From SHLQ01 sp033344795 (GTDB taxonomy: Bacteria; Actinomycetota; Acidimicrobiia; Acidimicrobiales; SHLQ01), in contig JAWPMS010000001.1 of assembly GCA_033344795.1 (NCBI GenBank), forward strand, positions 3,410,001 to 3,474,000: a DNA stretch of 64,000 bases, written 5' to 3'. Under the pieces are notes generated by a model. That model worked only from the letters and a program-made list of their open reading frames with translations, made no database searches and was not told the DNA's origin. The position numbers and the translations under genes are program-made. Shown piece by piece: positions 34,681 through 43,297 of the stretch. Numbering within the stretch: position 1 is the first letter of the stretch; each line of letters starts with the position of its first letter.

Positions 34681-35849
34681 TCGTCGAGGTGATTGCGGTT
34701 GGCACCGAACTTCTTCTTGGCGAAATCATCAACACAAACGTTGCCGACATCGGCAAGCGGCTCGCAGAAGATGGGTTCGACGTGCACCATCAGGTCACGG
34801 TCGGCGACAATCTCGACCGTCTCGTGGAAACGATTCGAACGGCAACAAACCGCGCCGATGCCGTGATTTTGACGGGAGGCATCGGACCGACCCAGGACGA
34901 CCAGACGCGAGACGCCATCTGTGCGCTTCTCGGTGTCGGGGTGGCGACCGACGCCGAGCACGCTGAAGCGATTCGTGCGCGTCTCGCCGAGCGAGGCGTT
35001 GTGGCGGATACCGCCTTGAAGATGGCCGACTACCCAGAGGGGTCTGACCCGCTGCCGAACAGTGCCGGAGTGGCGCTTGGGATCGCGGCGGTTCATGAGG
35101 GCACGCCGATCTTTGCCGTGCCTGGCGTTCCCAGCGAGATGCGACCAATGATCGACGATCAAGTGAGACCGCGTCTGCGCGAGGTGTCGGGCGAGCCCGC
35201 TGTGCTGTCGAGCCGTCTTCTCCATTCTTGGGGGCTCGGAGAGTCTCAGATCGCGGAGAAACTCGACGATCTCTACGAAAGTACGAACCCGTCGGTCGCG
35301 TTCTTGATCAAGGGGCCCGAGGTCCGCGTGCGGATCACCGCAAAGGCCAGCTCGACTTCCGAGACGGCGTCGATGATCGATGACGTGGAGACGGTCGTCA
35401 GAGAACGGCTGGGTGACGCCATATTCGCCACGGATGATGACACGGTCGATTTGATCGTCGAACGATCGCTGGCAGACCGGGGATGGACCGTTGCGTCGCT
35501 CGAGGTGAGCACCCGAGGTCTGGTGGCGGAGCGCCTGTCCGCGATTGCTGGCTTCGCTGGTGGTGTTATTCGTCCGAGCGCCGACCAGGTCATCTCCGAC
35601 GTCGAAGCGCACACCGCCGAGTTGCTTGCTGATACGTCCGAAGGGGCTGATGTTGCGGTGGTCGTCGGTGAAATTACCGAACAGCTCTCGGATGACGGTG
35701 CAGCATCTCGACGGATAGGCGTCGCGATTCGGACGCCCGATACAGAGATCGTGACGTCCGTTCGCGCACTAGGGAACGATGAACGGGCTCGAACGTTCGC
35801 CGCGGTCGGAGCTATTCATCTGCTCCGCAAGGCATTGACTACGACTTGA
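34677..35849 (+). CDS. cinA: CinA family protein with degenerate C-terminal amidase domain
   Basis: A 390-residue CinA-type protein. The N-terminal molybdopterin-binding-like domain is intact: VGTELLLGEIINTN and LTGGIGPTQDDQTRD, which in CinA acts as an ADP-ribose or NMN/NAD-related pyrophosphatase. The C-terminal domain normally carries AESCTGG with the catalytic Ser for NMN deamidation. Here, around residue 272-280, it reads LEVSTRG, and the usual GAVS and TGIAGP motifs are not recognisable. Amidase activity is probably lost. ATGA overlap with the FAH gene. It ends 11 bases inside the convergent Gfo gene. Confidence 0.88.
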   Translation: MIVEVIAVGTELLLGEIINTNVADIGKRLAEDGFDVHHQVTVGDNLDRLVETIRTATNRADAVILTGGIGPTQDDQTRDAICALLGVGVATDAEHAEAIRARLAERGVVADTALKMADYPEGSDPLPNSAGVALGIAAVHEGTPIFAVPGVPSEMRPMIDDQVRPRLREVSGEPAVLSSRLLHSWGLGESQIAEKLDDLYESTNPSVAFLIKGPEVRVRITAKASSTSETASMIDDVETVVRERLGDAIFATDDDTVDLIVERSLADRGWTVASLEVSTRGLVAERLSAIAGFAGGVIRPSADQVISDVEAHTAELLADTSEGADVAVVVGEITEQLSDDGAASRRIGVAIRTPDTEIVTSVRALGNDERARTFAAVGAIHLLRKALTTT

Positions 35850-36909
35850 CCGAAGCGGCGAGAGCGAGGCCCATCTGATCTGCCGACAGTGGCAGTTCGA
35901 TGGGTTCGTTCACGTCTGCGGAGAGGTCGGCGGCCATGTAGACCTCCATCGTCATACGAGCGAGTCGAGCGTCGACCATGGGTGGCTGGTCATAGAGCAC
36001 CGCTTCGAGGAAGGCTATGGTCTCTCGTTCCATCGGTCCTGCATACATCTGGTCGACCGCTTCACCAGGCATCGTCGAAAGCGGGAACTCGATGCCTCGC
36101 TCGGTGGTGTTGACCACGATGTCGCGATGACTGTCATCTGCGAACACCGTGCCGTCGGTGCCGATCACTTCGATCCAGGTGGTCGAGGCGTTCTTGTAGT
36201 GGTTCGGCAGCGACATTCCCGCGTTGATTGTCACCACGACGCCGTCGTCCATGGTGATCACCGTGATCTGGGAATCTGGCAAGCCCATCTCGCGCCGAAC
36301 GCCGAAGGAGTTCTGCGAATAGACGCGCACCGGTTGACGTGGCTCCAGGCACCACATCGCAAAGTCGATGTCGTGGGTGGCTTCCATCGCAGCGGGGGAG
36401 AGTTTGATCCGGTTGCCGATCTTGGCACCGAGGTTTCGCCCAATGTGGCGGCTGACGAGAATTGAACTCACTTCGCCCAAGTCACCGTTCGACACCGACC
36501 GTTTCGCAAACGCCTGCTTTGCGTTGAATCGTTGCGAGTACCCGATCGTGAACTTGAGGTTGTTGCTCTCAGCGATCTCGATCAACTCGTCAGCCTCTTC
36601 GAGGCGAAGCGCGATCGGCTTCTCGAGCAGGAGGTGTTTTCCGGCTTCGAGAGCTGCCTTGGCCATGGGGTAGTGAAGGGTTTCCGGCGTCGCCGAGATC
36701 ATCGCAACGTCGATGTCGGGTCGAGCGATGAGGCTTTCCCAATCGTCGGTCGCAGTGGCGGGATTCGTCTCGGCAACCATTTCAGCCAGGCGCTCGGGGT
36801 TTGTCTCTGCGATGTGTAGATCACCGCAGATCGGGTGTTGCGCGCACGCAATCGCACGAATACCCCCGCACCACCCTGTGCCGATCACGGCCACGTTTAG
36901 CTGATTCAT
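35839..36909 (-). CDS. Gfo/Idh/MocA family oxidoreductase
   Basis: A 356-residue dehydrogenase. Rossmann motif AVIGTGWCGGIRAIA, LLEKPIALRLEEAD, and IGYSQRFNAKQAF. The substrate domain has ATHDIDFAMWCLEP (with the His/Asp catalytic positions). It belongs to a different branch from the 11628/22703/30623 group. ATGA overlap with the Gfo gene upstream (36906). It is last of an amidohydrolase-Gfo-Gfo operon on the minus strand. Confidence 0.9.
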   Translation of the reverse strand: MNQLNVAVIGTGWCGGIRAIACAQHPICGDLHIAETNPERLAEMVAETNPATATDDWESLIARPDIDVAMISATPETLHYPMAKAALEAGKHLLLEKPIALRLEEADELIEIAESNNLKFTIGYSQRFNAKQAFAKRSVSNGDLGEVSSILVSRHIGRNLGAKIGNRIKLSPAAMEATHDIDFAMWCLEPRQPVRVYSQNSFGVRREMGLPDSQITVITMDDGVVVTINAGMSLPNHYKNASTTWIEVIGTDGTVFADDSHRDIVVNTTERGIEFPLSTMPGEAVDQMYAGPMERETIAFLEAVLYDQPPMVDARLARMTMEVYMAADLSADVNEPIELPLSADQMGLALAASVKS

Positions 36910-38024
36910 TGGTTGAGCTCCAGGAGTTGTTCGGGTTCGATTGGGAGTTTGACTGGTTTTCCGGTCTTGGCCGAATAGTCCATGGCCATGGTGAGGATGA
37001 GGTTGCTATGGCCTTCGGCCGCCGTGGCATGTGGGGTATTGAAGCCCTTCGCCAAGCGGTTGTACCACGTGAGGGTTTCCTCGCGCATGGGTCCCCACAA
37101 CATGCCGTCGGAAAGGTCGCCCGGTGGGTAACTACCCATGAAATCGACGTGACGTGGGCTTGGGGGTTCGAAGTTTCGGCTCGTGTAACCCGCGGGCTGT
37201 GCAACCTCTGAAGCAATGATGACATCTCGATGGGTGTCCTCGATGTCGATGACGCCCTTTGTGCCGACGATGCCAATCTCGAGGCCATACACGGCCCCTG
37301 GCCAGACGACGGGAAGCGCCCAGGAGATGTTCATGCTGAACAACGTGCCGTCGTCCATCGTGAACAGTCCGAAGGTCGAGTCCTTCGTGCCCCATTCACC
37401 GAGCAGTTTGTCGTTCGACCTCGCATACACCTCGACCGGCTTCTTGCCTTCCATGAGCCACATCGACATGTCGAGGCTGTGCGTTCCCGAGACGACCATC
37501 GGCGTCAGATTCGAACGGTCGTCAGCCTTGGCAAGCGTGGCGTGGACGACCATGCGGTTCATGAACGCCCTGGTCACCACACTGGTGACCTCACCGATCT
37601 GTTCATCGCGGAGCTTTTGTTTCACGCCGAGGAAACGCCGCCGGAATCGGTTGGTGTATCCAACCACCGCGTCGACGTTGTTCTCCTCGATCGCAGCCAA
37701 GATGCGGGCCGAATCGAGCGGATCGGTTGCGAGCGGCTTCTCGATGAACATCGGGAACCCGTGTGACACCGACTGCATGATCGGGTCGACGTGTTCACGT
37801 TCATCGGTGGCCACGATGACCGCGGTGACCTCAGGTCGAGCCAGCAGCGTTGCGACATCGGTGGTCACGAAGTCGGCGTCGGTATCGCTGGCCAGCTGGT
37901 CAGCCGTTTCTGCATGCCGGTCGCAAAGCCCGAGCCACGTGACACCGGGGTGCTCTCTGGCCAGAACGGCGCGGATACGGCCAATCGTGCCGCAACCAAT
38001 GACTGCAAGTCCTATTCCACTCAT
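36906..38024 (-). CDS. Gfo/Idh/MocA family oxidoreductase
   Basis: A 372-residue dehydrogenase. Rossmann motif AVIGCGTIGRIRAVLA, FIEKPLATDPLDSA, VVGYTNRFRRRF, and a catalytic-domain segment SGTHSLDMSMWLM. It is moderately similar to the product at 11628. ATGA overlaps join it to the amidohydrolase gene upstream and the second Gfo gene downstream, so two dehydrogenases are made together, perhaps for consecutive oxidations or as a hetero-oligomer. Confidence 0.9.
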   Translation of the reverse strand: MSGIGLAVIGCGTIGRIRAVLAREHPGVTWLGLCDRHAETADQLASDTDADFVTTDVATLLARPEVTAVIVATDEREHVDPIMQSVSHGFPMFIEKPLATDPLDSARILAAIEENNVDAVVGYTNRFRRRFLGVKQKLRDEQIGEVTSVVTRAFMNRMVVHATLAKADDRSNLTPMVVSGTHSLDMSMWLMEGKKPVEVYARSNDKLLGEWGTKDSTFGLFTMDDGTLFSMNISWALPVVWPGAVYGLEIGIVGTKGVIDIEDTHRDVIIASEVAQPAGYTSRNFEPPSPRHVDFMGSYPPGDLSDGMLWGPMREETLTWYNRLAKGFNTPHATAAEGHSNLILTMAMDYSAKTGKPVKLPIEPEQLLELNQ

Positions 38025-39040
38025 TTGCTTAGCCCCAGAAGTCGTGCGGCGTTTCCGCCGCTGATGAGATCGATCTGATCCTGGTTCAGGCCAGGAACAC
38101 TTCCAATGAATTCCAGCGGATCATCGTCGCCCATGTCGTATGGATAGTCGGTGCCGAGCATCACGTGATCAGCACCGTACTTGTCGACGAGGAACTTCAG
38201 CTGATCCGGTTCGAAGACCATGGTGTCGAAGAAGAAGCGCTTGAGATACTCGCTGGGCATCTTCGGTACATCTTCACGAACGTCTTCTCGCGCACGCCAT
38301 GCGTGGTCGATTCGGCCAGCGTACGACGGGAGGTAGCCACCACCGTGCACGACGACAATCTTGAGGTTCGGGTGACGTTCCATGACGCCGTTGAAGATCA
38401 AGTGAGAAATCGCGAGGGTGGCTTCGAACGCGTGGCCGATGATGTTGACGAAGTTGTGGTCCTGCAGTCGTTCTTTGTGCGTGTGACCGTTGGTGTGAAC
38501 GACGATCAGGGCGTCGAGCCGTTCGACCTCGGCCCAGAAAGGGTCGAGCCGAGGGCTGGAGATCTCCTCGGTGCTGTCGACGTGTGTGCCGATCTCGAGG
38601 CCTTTCATGCCGAGTTCTTCGACGCAATAGCGCAGCTCGGCGATCGCTGCATCGGTGTCTTGCAGCGGAACGGTTCCGAGCGGACTGAAGCGACCTCCAT
38701 ACTTTGCGGTGGACTCTGCGAGCTCGTCGTTGATGACGCGGCTGATCCGGGAGCCGAATTCCACGTCGGACCAGTAGGAGTACTGGTACACGGCGGGGGC
38801 GATGGCCTGCACGTCGATTCCCATCCGGTCCATGTCCTCGATGCGGACATCGAGGATGTCCATCTTCGGGCGCAGGTATTCGAGCTGAGCCTTGTTGACC
38901 TTGCGGGTCAGATCACTGCCGTATTGCAGCGGGATCCGACCGACTCGCTCCTGCTCTGCTTTCAGAAGCTCGGTGGCGGGCCCACACTCTCTGTGGCAGT
39001 GGATGTCGATGACCGGTCCATCGGTACGTGTAGCTCGCAT
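38021..39040 (-). CDS. Amidohydrolase family protein (ACMSD-like)
   Basis: A 339-residue amidohydrolase-2 enzyme. The HxH is in VIDIHCHRECGPATELL; later ligands are in VHTNGHTH, VVVHGGGYLPSY and VMLGTDYPYDMGDDD. It resembles the products at 16294 and 18159 in the C-terminal half (GTHVDSTEE, LIFNGVMERHPNLKIV, MPSEYLKRF). It heads the minus-strand operon starting next to the shared operator at 39093. Likely decarboxylase or hydrolase of a carboxylated ring. Confidence 0.88.
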   Translation of the reverse strand: MRATRTDGPVIDIHCHRECGPATELLKAEQERVGRIPLQYGSDLTRKVNKAQLEYLRPKMDILDVRIEDMDRMGIDVQAIAPAVYQYSYWSDVEFGSRISRVINDELAESTAKYGGRFSPLGTVPLQDTDAAIAELRYCVEELGMKGLEIGTHVDSTEEISSPRLDPFWAEVERLDALIVVHTNGHTHKERLQDHNFVNIIGHAFEATLAISHLIFNGVMERHPNLKIVVVHGGGYLPSYAGRIDHAWRAREDVREDVPKMPSEYLKRFFFDTMVFEPDQLKFLVDKYGADHVMLGTDYPYDMGDDDPLEFIGSVPGLNQDQIDLISGGNAARLLGLSK

Positions 39041-39092
39041 TCCTTGCAGCTCTCCTTGGTAGTTGCCGCTCTGATCATTGCGGCACATTGTG

Positions 39093-39110
39093 CATGATAT
39101 ATGATGTGAC
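39093..39110. promoter_or_regulatory. Shared operator site D between divergent amidohydrolase genes
   Basis: On the minus strand this reads GTCACATCATATATCATG and matches site A (12783-12800) at all but a few positions. On the plus strand, TTGCGG (39078-39083) and TATGAT (39100-39105), 16 bases apart, form a plausible promoter for the LigI-like gene with the -10 box inside the site. The minus-strand amidohydrolase starts 53 bases away. Confidence 0.6.
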
Positions 39111-39155
39111 TTCTTGATGCGGCTTGGCCGCGAAATTGTGAAAGAGGACAGACCG

Positions 39156-40040
39156 GTGACCACGACGATTCGCGATTGCATTGCCCCAGATCGAAACCCC
39201 AAAAAGCCGAATTGGACGTTGCCCACCGGAACCATCGACACCCACGTGCACGTGTTCGAAGCTCACTATCCGTTGTCACCCGATCGTGGATACAACCCTC
39301 CAGATTCCACGCTCGATGATCTGCGGAACCTTCACACAGCGCTGGGTGTCGATCGGGTGGTCTTCACCCAACCGAGCATCTACGGCGTCGACAACTCCGC
39401 GATCCTCGATGGGATGGCGGCCTTGAACGCAGAGACTCCCGATCGCGCTCGGGGGGTTATCGCCACGGGGCTCGACATCACCGACGATGAACTCGTTCGA
39501 CTCGACGGGCTCGGTGTCCGCGGGGTTCGTCTGAACACCGACAACCTCGGTGGCATGCCGATCACGATGGACGAGATTCCCGCCCTCTGTGACCGAATTC
39601 GCGATCTCGGCTGGCACATCGAGTTCCTCTTCCCCGGCTCTCACATGATCGACCTCATGCCCACCTTCGAGGCTGTGACGGTTCCAATGACGATTGGCCA
39701 CTTTGCCTACCAGAAGGCAGCGGACGGTGTCAGCGCCGCCGGATTCCAGGCTCTGCTCGAGTTGATGCGCCAAGGAAACACATGGATGAAGATCTCCGGC
39801 GCAAACCGGGTGAGCGCGACGGATCTTCCTCCATACGACGACGTGAAACCCATGGCTGAAGCGCTGATCGATGCCGCAGAGGATCGAATCATGTGGGGCA
39901 CCGATTGGCCCCATCCCAACAAGTATGAGGTGAACCCCAACGATGGCGACCTCGCCGATGCCCTCGGTGAATGGGTGACCGACGACGCGCTTCGGCGCAA
40001 GATTCTGGTCGACACCCCTGCCGCGCTGTATCGATTCTGA
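39156..40040 (+). CDS. Amidohydrolase family protein, LigI-like (2-pyrone-4,6-dicarboxylate lactonase type)
   Basis: A 294-residue amidohydrolase-2 member. GTIDTHVHVFEAHYPLSPDR, YNPPDSTLDDL, LGVDRVVFTQPSIYGVDN and MWGTDWPHPN strongly resemble 2-pyrone-4,6-dicarboxylate lactonase (LigI) and related lactonases. The GTG at 39156 has AGAGGA seven bases before it; an upstream ATG-containing reading runs from the operator and is less likely. TGATG overlap with the following dehydrogenase. It may open a lactone made by a Gfo/Idh enzyme, as in the LigC-LigI pair. Confidence 0.86.
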   Translation: MTTTIRDCIAPDRNPKKPNWTLPTGTIDTHVHVFEAHYPLSPDRGYNPPDSTLDDLRNLHTALGVDRVVFTQPSIYGVDNSAILDGMAALNAETPDRARGVIATGLDITDDELVRLDGLGVRGVRLNTDNLGGMPITMDEIPALCDRIRDLGWHIEFLFPGSHMIDLMPTFEAVTVPMTIGHFAYQKAADGVSAAGFQALLELMRQGNTWMKISGANRVSATDLPPYDDVKPMAEALIDAAEDRIMWGTDWPHPNKYEVNPNDGDLADALGEWVTDDALRRKILVDTPAALYRF

Positions 40041-40930
40041 TGGGCACCGACGTTGCAGTACTCGGTCTTGGCCTCATGGGGGGCACGATCGCTGGGCACT
40101 TGCTCGATGAAGGCCATCGGGTAACCGGGTACGACCCAGACGCCGATCGCCGTGCAGAACACGACGCTCGCGGGGGTGAGTCTTTCGACACGGTGGCCGG
40201 AGCCGTGGCTGACGCTGATCGCGTTGTCTTGTCTCTCCCGAACAGCATTGTGATGTTGGAGGTCGCTGCGGAGATCGTTGCCGCCCAGACCGATCGTGTG
40301 TTGGTGATCGACACGACGACGGGTGCGCCAGAGGATTCACTTACCGCATCGGATCTCCTCGTCGATGCGGGCCACGCATACGTCGACGCGACCGTTTCCG
40401 GGAACGCAGCCCAGGCTGCTGCAAAAGATGTGATCTTCATGATCGGTGGGGATGACCAGAACGTCGCGGTCGCAACGTCCCTCCTCGAGCCTCTCGGACG
40501 ACGCGTGTACGCCGTTGGCCCGCTGGGCGCCGGATCGACAGCGAAACTCGTGGTCAACCACGTGCTTTCGATCAACCGCGCCGCCGTTGCCGAAGGATTG
40601 GTGGTGGCTGAAAAGGCCGGGATCGATCTCAACCCGATGTTCGAGGTGCTTCGAGATAGCGCTGCGTACTCCAAGGCGATGGACATCTGGGGTCAACGAA
40701 TGGTCGACGGCGATCACTATCCGCCTGCCTCGCGAGTGCGGCAGAGCCACAAGGACTCCCGGCTGATCAATGGCCACGCCGAGCAGATAGGCGCGTCACA
40801 CGAATTGGTCGACGTTGTCCGCCAGGCGCTGGCCGAAGCCGAGGAGACCGGCCTTTCTGATGCCGACAACTCGTCGGTGATGGAACTCATGCGCCGGCGA
40901 GCTGGGATCGGGCGGATTCCGCGGGAGTAG
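40040..40930 (+). CDS. NAD(P)-dependent beta-hydroxyacid dehydrogenase
   Basis: A 296-residue member of the 3-hydroxyisobutyrate/6-phosphogluconate-like family. AVLGLGLMGGTIAGHL at the N-terminus, YVDATVSGNAAQAAA in the substrate region, and GAGSTAKLVVNHVLS with the catalytic Lys and Asn. It is a second enzyme of this type besides the one at 31695. Its TGATG overlap with the LigI-like gene suggests that the lactone-opening product or a later fragment is its substrate. Confidence 0.9.
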   Translation: MGTDVAVLGLGLMGGTIAGHLLDEGHRVTGYDPDADRRAEHDARGGESFDTVAGAVADADRVVLSLPNSIVMLEVAAEIVAAQTDRVLVIDTTTGAPEDSLTASDLLVDAGHAYVDATVSGNAAQAAAKDVIFMIGGDDQNVAVATSLLEPLGRRVYAVGPLGAGSTAKLVVNHVLSINRAAVAEGLVVAEKAGIDLNPMFEVLRDSAAYSKAMDIWGQRMVDGDHYPPASRVRQSHKDSRLINGHAEQIGASHELVDVVRQALAEAEETGLSDADNSSVMELMRRRAGIGRIPRE

Positions 40931-41098
40931 CGATGCTTCTCCTCCGGAGGGCATCGGTGATCGATTCCGAGCGCGGTCCGGACGAACCGATCGGCGGTTT
41001 GGACACTCAGACTTAACGCGGAGGAAATCGTCCCATGACATGAGGGTCGTATGTTCGGGGGATGGCCACGTGCCACTACGCCGAACGGGGAACTCACC

Positions 41099-43273
41099 AT
41101 GAAGACAAGCATCCGTCAACAAGCGATCATCGAGGTGACGAAGCGGGCAGACCCCGCGAGTGGCCAAAAGATCCAGCCGTTGAGCGAGATCTGGGCATGC
41201 GACGTCTTCGACCTCGCGACCATGGAGGAAGCGCTTTCGAAGAACGCTTTCAAGGCGATGAAGAAGACCGTGCAGACCGGGTCGCCGTTGGATCCGGCAA
41301 CCGCAGACATCGTGGCCGCAGCGATGAAGGACTGGGCGATCGCGAAGGGAGTGAAGTTCTTCTCGCACATCTTCTACCCGATGACCAACATCACGGCAGA
41401 AAAGCATGACGGGTTCATCGTGACCAACGGCGAAGGAAACGCGATCACCGAGTTCACCGGGAGCCTCTTGATCAAAGGTGAACCCGACGGCTCCTCTTTT
41501 CCGAACGGGAGCCTCCGCATGACGAGCGAGGCCCGTGGCTACACGGCGTGGGATCCAACGAGCCCGGCGTACGTGATGCACACTGCGAACGGCGCCACGC
41601 TGATGATCCCGAGTGTCTTCATGTCCTGGACCGGCGAGGCACTCGACAAGAAGATTCCGCTTCTTCGCTCGAATGCGGCGATGGACAAGGCGGCTCGGCG
41701 CGTGCTCTCGCTGATGGGCGAGACCGAGATCGAGCCGCTCAATTCAAGCTGTGGTGCCGAACAAGAGTACTTCCTGGTCGATGAGCACTTCGCAAACAGT
41801 CGGCCCGACCTGTTATTGGCTGGCCGTACGTTGTTCGGAGCACCGTCGCCGAAGGGTCAGGAGTTCGATGATCACTACTTCGGGGCGATTCCCGCGCGCG
41901 TTCAGGTCTTCATGCAGGACTTCGAAGACCGATTGTTTCGCCTTGGCATCCCGGCAAAGACGCATCATAACGAGGTCGCTCCCGGCCAATTCGAGATCGC
42001 TCCTCAATTCGAGGCTGCGAACGTTGCCGCTGACCATCAGCAACTCATGATGACTGTCATGAAGGCCACCGCAAAACAACATGGCTTCATGTGCTTGCTG
42101 CACGAAAAGCCGTTCGCGGGGCTCAACGGGTCGGGAAAACACGTGAACTGGTCGGTGGGCAACTCGACCCAAGGCAACTTGCTCGATCCGGGTACAACTC
42201 CACACGACAATCTCAACTTTCTCCTGTTCTGTGGCGCCGTCATTCGGGGAGTGCACCTGTACGGGCCGCTACTGCGCGCGGTGATCGCCACGGCCGGCAA
42301 CGACCATCGCCTCGGCGCCAACGAGGCGCCGCCGGCGATTCTGTCGGTCTATCTGGGTGATCAGCTGGAGAACGTCTTCAACGACATCAAGGAAGGAAAG
42401 ATTTTGACGTCGGCCGAAGGCGGTCTGATGGATCTTGGGCTTTCTCAGATCCTGCCGTTTACGAGGGATCCGGGTGACAGAAACCGGACGTCGCCATTTG
42501 CGTTCACCGGGAATCGCTTCGAGTTCCGTGCCGTTGGCTCGTCCCAATCGGTGAGCGGGCCGCTGGTGGCCATGAACACCATCTTGGCGGACTCGCTCGA
42601 ATGGATCGCTGACAAACTGGAGGTCGAGATCGAAGACGGACTCGAGGAGGCCGCTGCCGTTGCATCGGTTCTCCAGGAACTCATGGCGCTCCACAGCGAC
42701 GTGATCTTCGGTGGGGACGGGTACTCGTCGGAGTGGCACGAAGCTGCGGTCAAGGAGCGCGGTCTTCGAAATATTCCGACCACAGCCGACGCTCTCCCCG
42801 TTCTGCGCGAGAAGTCGGTCGTGCAGCTCTTCGAACGTACTGGTGTCCTTTCACCCGTCGAACTCGAGAGTCGCTTCGAGGTGTACGCGGAGCAGTACAT
42901 CCTGTCGATTGGCGTGGAGGCGAAGCTTGTGGTCGAGCTCGCAAGAACGGCCCTCTACCCGGCGACGATGTCGTACGTGGCCGACATCGCAGCAACGTTG
43001 CAAGCGGCCTCGTCATTTGGGGTGGGGTTTGCGACGTCGACCGTGAAATCCATCGCCGAAGAGGCAAATGCGTTGACCGCAGCGGTGGACACCCTGGATG
43101 AGGCGTTGCACAAGAGTGATTTCGAGTCGACCGAAGCGCACATGACGTACTGCGCCGACACGATCTGCCCGATGATGGACCAGGTGCGTCTGCACGCCGA
43201 CGCACTTGAGGGTGAGGTCGCCGATGAATTCTGGCCGCTGCCGAAATACCGGGAGATGCTCTTCATCCGGTGA
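41099..43273 (+). CDS. glnN: Glutamine synthetase type III
   Basis: A 724-residue type III glutamine synthetase, the usual length for GSIII. Diagnostic segments are NSSCGAEQEYFLVD, THHNEVAPGQFEIAPQFE, HEKPFAGLNGSGKHVNW and RTSPFAFTGNRFEFRAVGSS. It makes glutamine from glutamate, ammonia and ATP as a large dodecamer in the cytosol. The chosen ATG starts MKTSIRQQAI; an upstream in-frame ATG adds an unlikely 16 residues. It stands alone, with 168 bases upstream that hold no gene and no clear promoter. Confidence 0.95.
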   Translation: MKTSIRQQAIIEVTKRADPASGQKIQPLSEIWACDVFDLATMEEALSKNAFKAMKKTVQTGSPLDPATADIVAAAMKDWAIAKGVKFFSHIFYPMTNITAEKHDGFIVTNGEGNAITEFTGSLLIKGEPDGSSFPNGSLRMTSEARGYTAWDPTSPAYVMHTANGATLMIPSVFMSWTGEALDKKIPLLRSNAAMDKAARRVLSLMGETEIEPLNSSCGAEQEYFLVDEHFANSRPDLLLAGRTLFGAPSPKGQEFDDHYFGAIPARVQVFMQDFEDRLFRLGIPAKTHHNEVAPGQFEIAPQFEAANVAADHQQLMMTVMKATAKQHGFMCLLHEKPFAGLNGSGKHVNWSVGNSTQGNLLDPGTTPHDNLNFLLFCGAVIRGVHLYGPLLRAVIATAGNDHRLGANEAPPAILSVYLGDQLENVFNDIKEGKILTSAEGGLMDLGLSQILPFTRDPGDRNRTSPFAFTGNRFEFRAVGSSQSVSGPLVAMNTILADSLEWIADKLEVEIEDGLEEAAAVASVLQELMALHSDVIFGGDGYSSEWHEAAVKERGLRNIPTTADALPVLREKSVVQLFERTGVLSPVELESRFEVYAEQYILSIGVEAKLVVELARTALYPATMSYVADIAATLQAASSFGVGFATSTVKSIAEEANALTAAVDTLDEALHKSDFESTEAHMTYCADTICPMMDQVRLHADALEGEVADEFWPLPKYREMLFIR

Positions 43274-43297
43274 GGTCCAGTACAGTCCTGCACTCTT

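Noticed and set aside
35038..35050. GGGGTCTGACCC inside cinA as another copy of the palindrome at 21364
   Set aside because: It encodes the conserved EGSDP segment of CinA and lacks the flanking A/T runs and second arm.
16294..40040. A complete protocatechuate 4,5-cleavage (lig) pathway
   Set aside because: No LigAB ring-cleavage dioxygenase, LigJ or LigK homolog could be recognised, and the importer is of the sugar type; the family overlap alone is not enough.
5392..40930. Genomic island inserted by a mobile element
   Set aside because: No integrase, transposase, tRNA edge or direct repeat is visible and base composition looks even across the borders.
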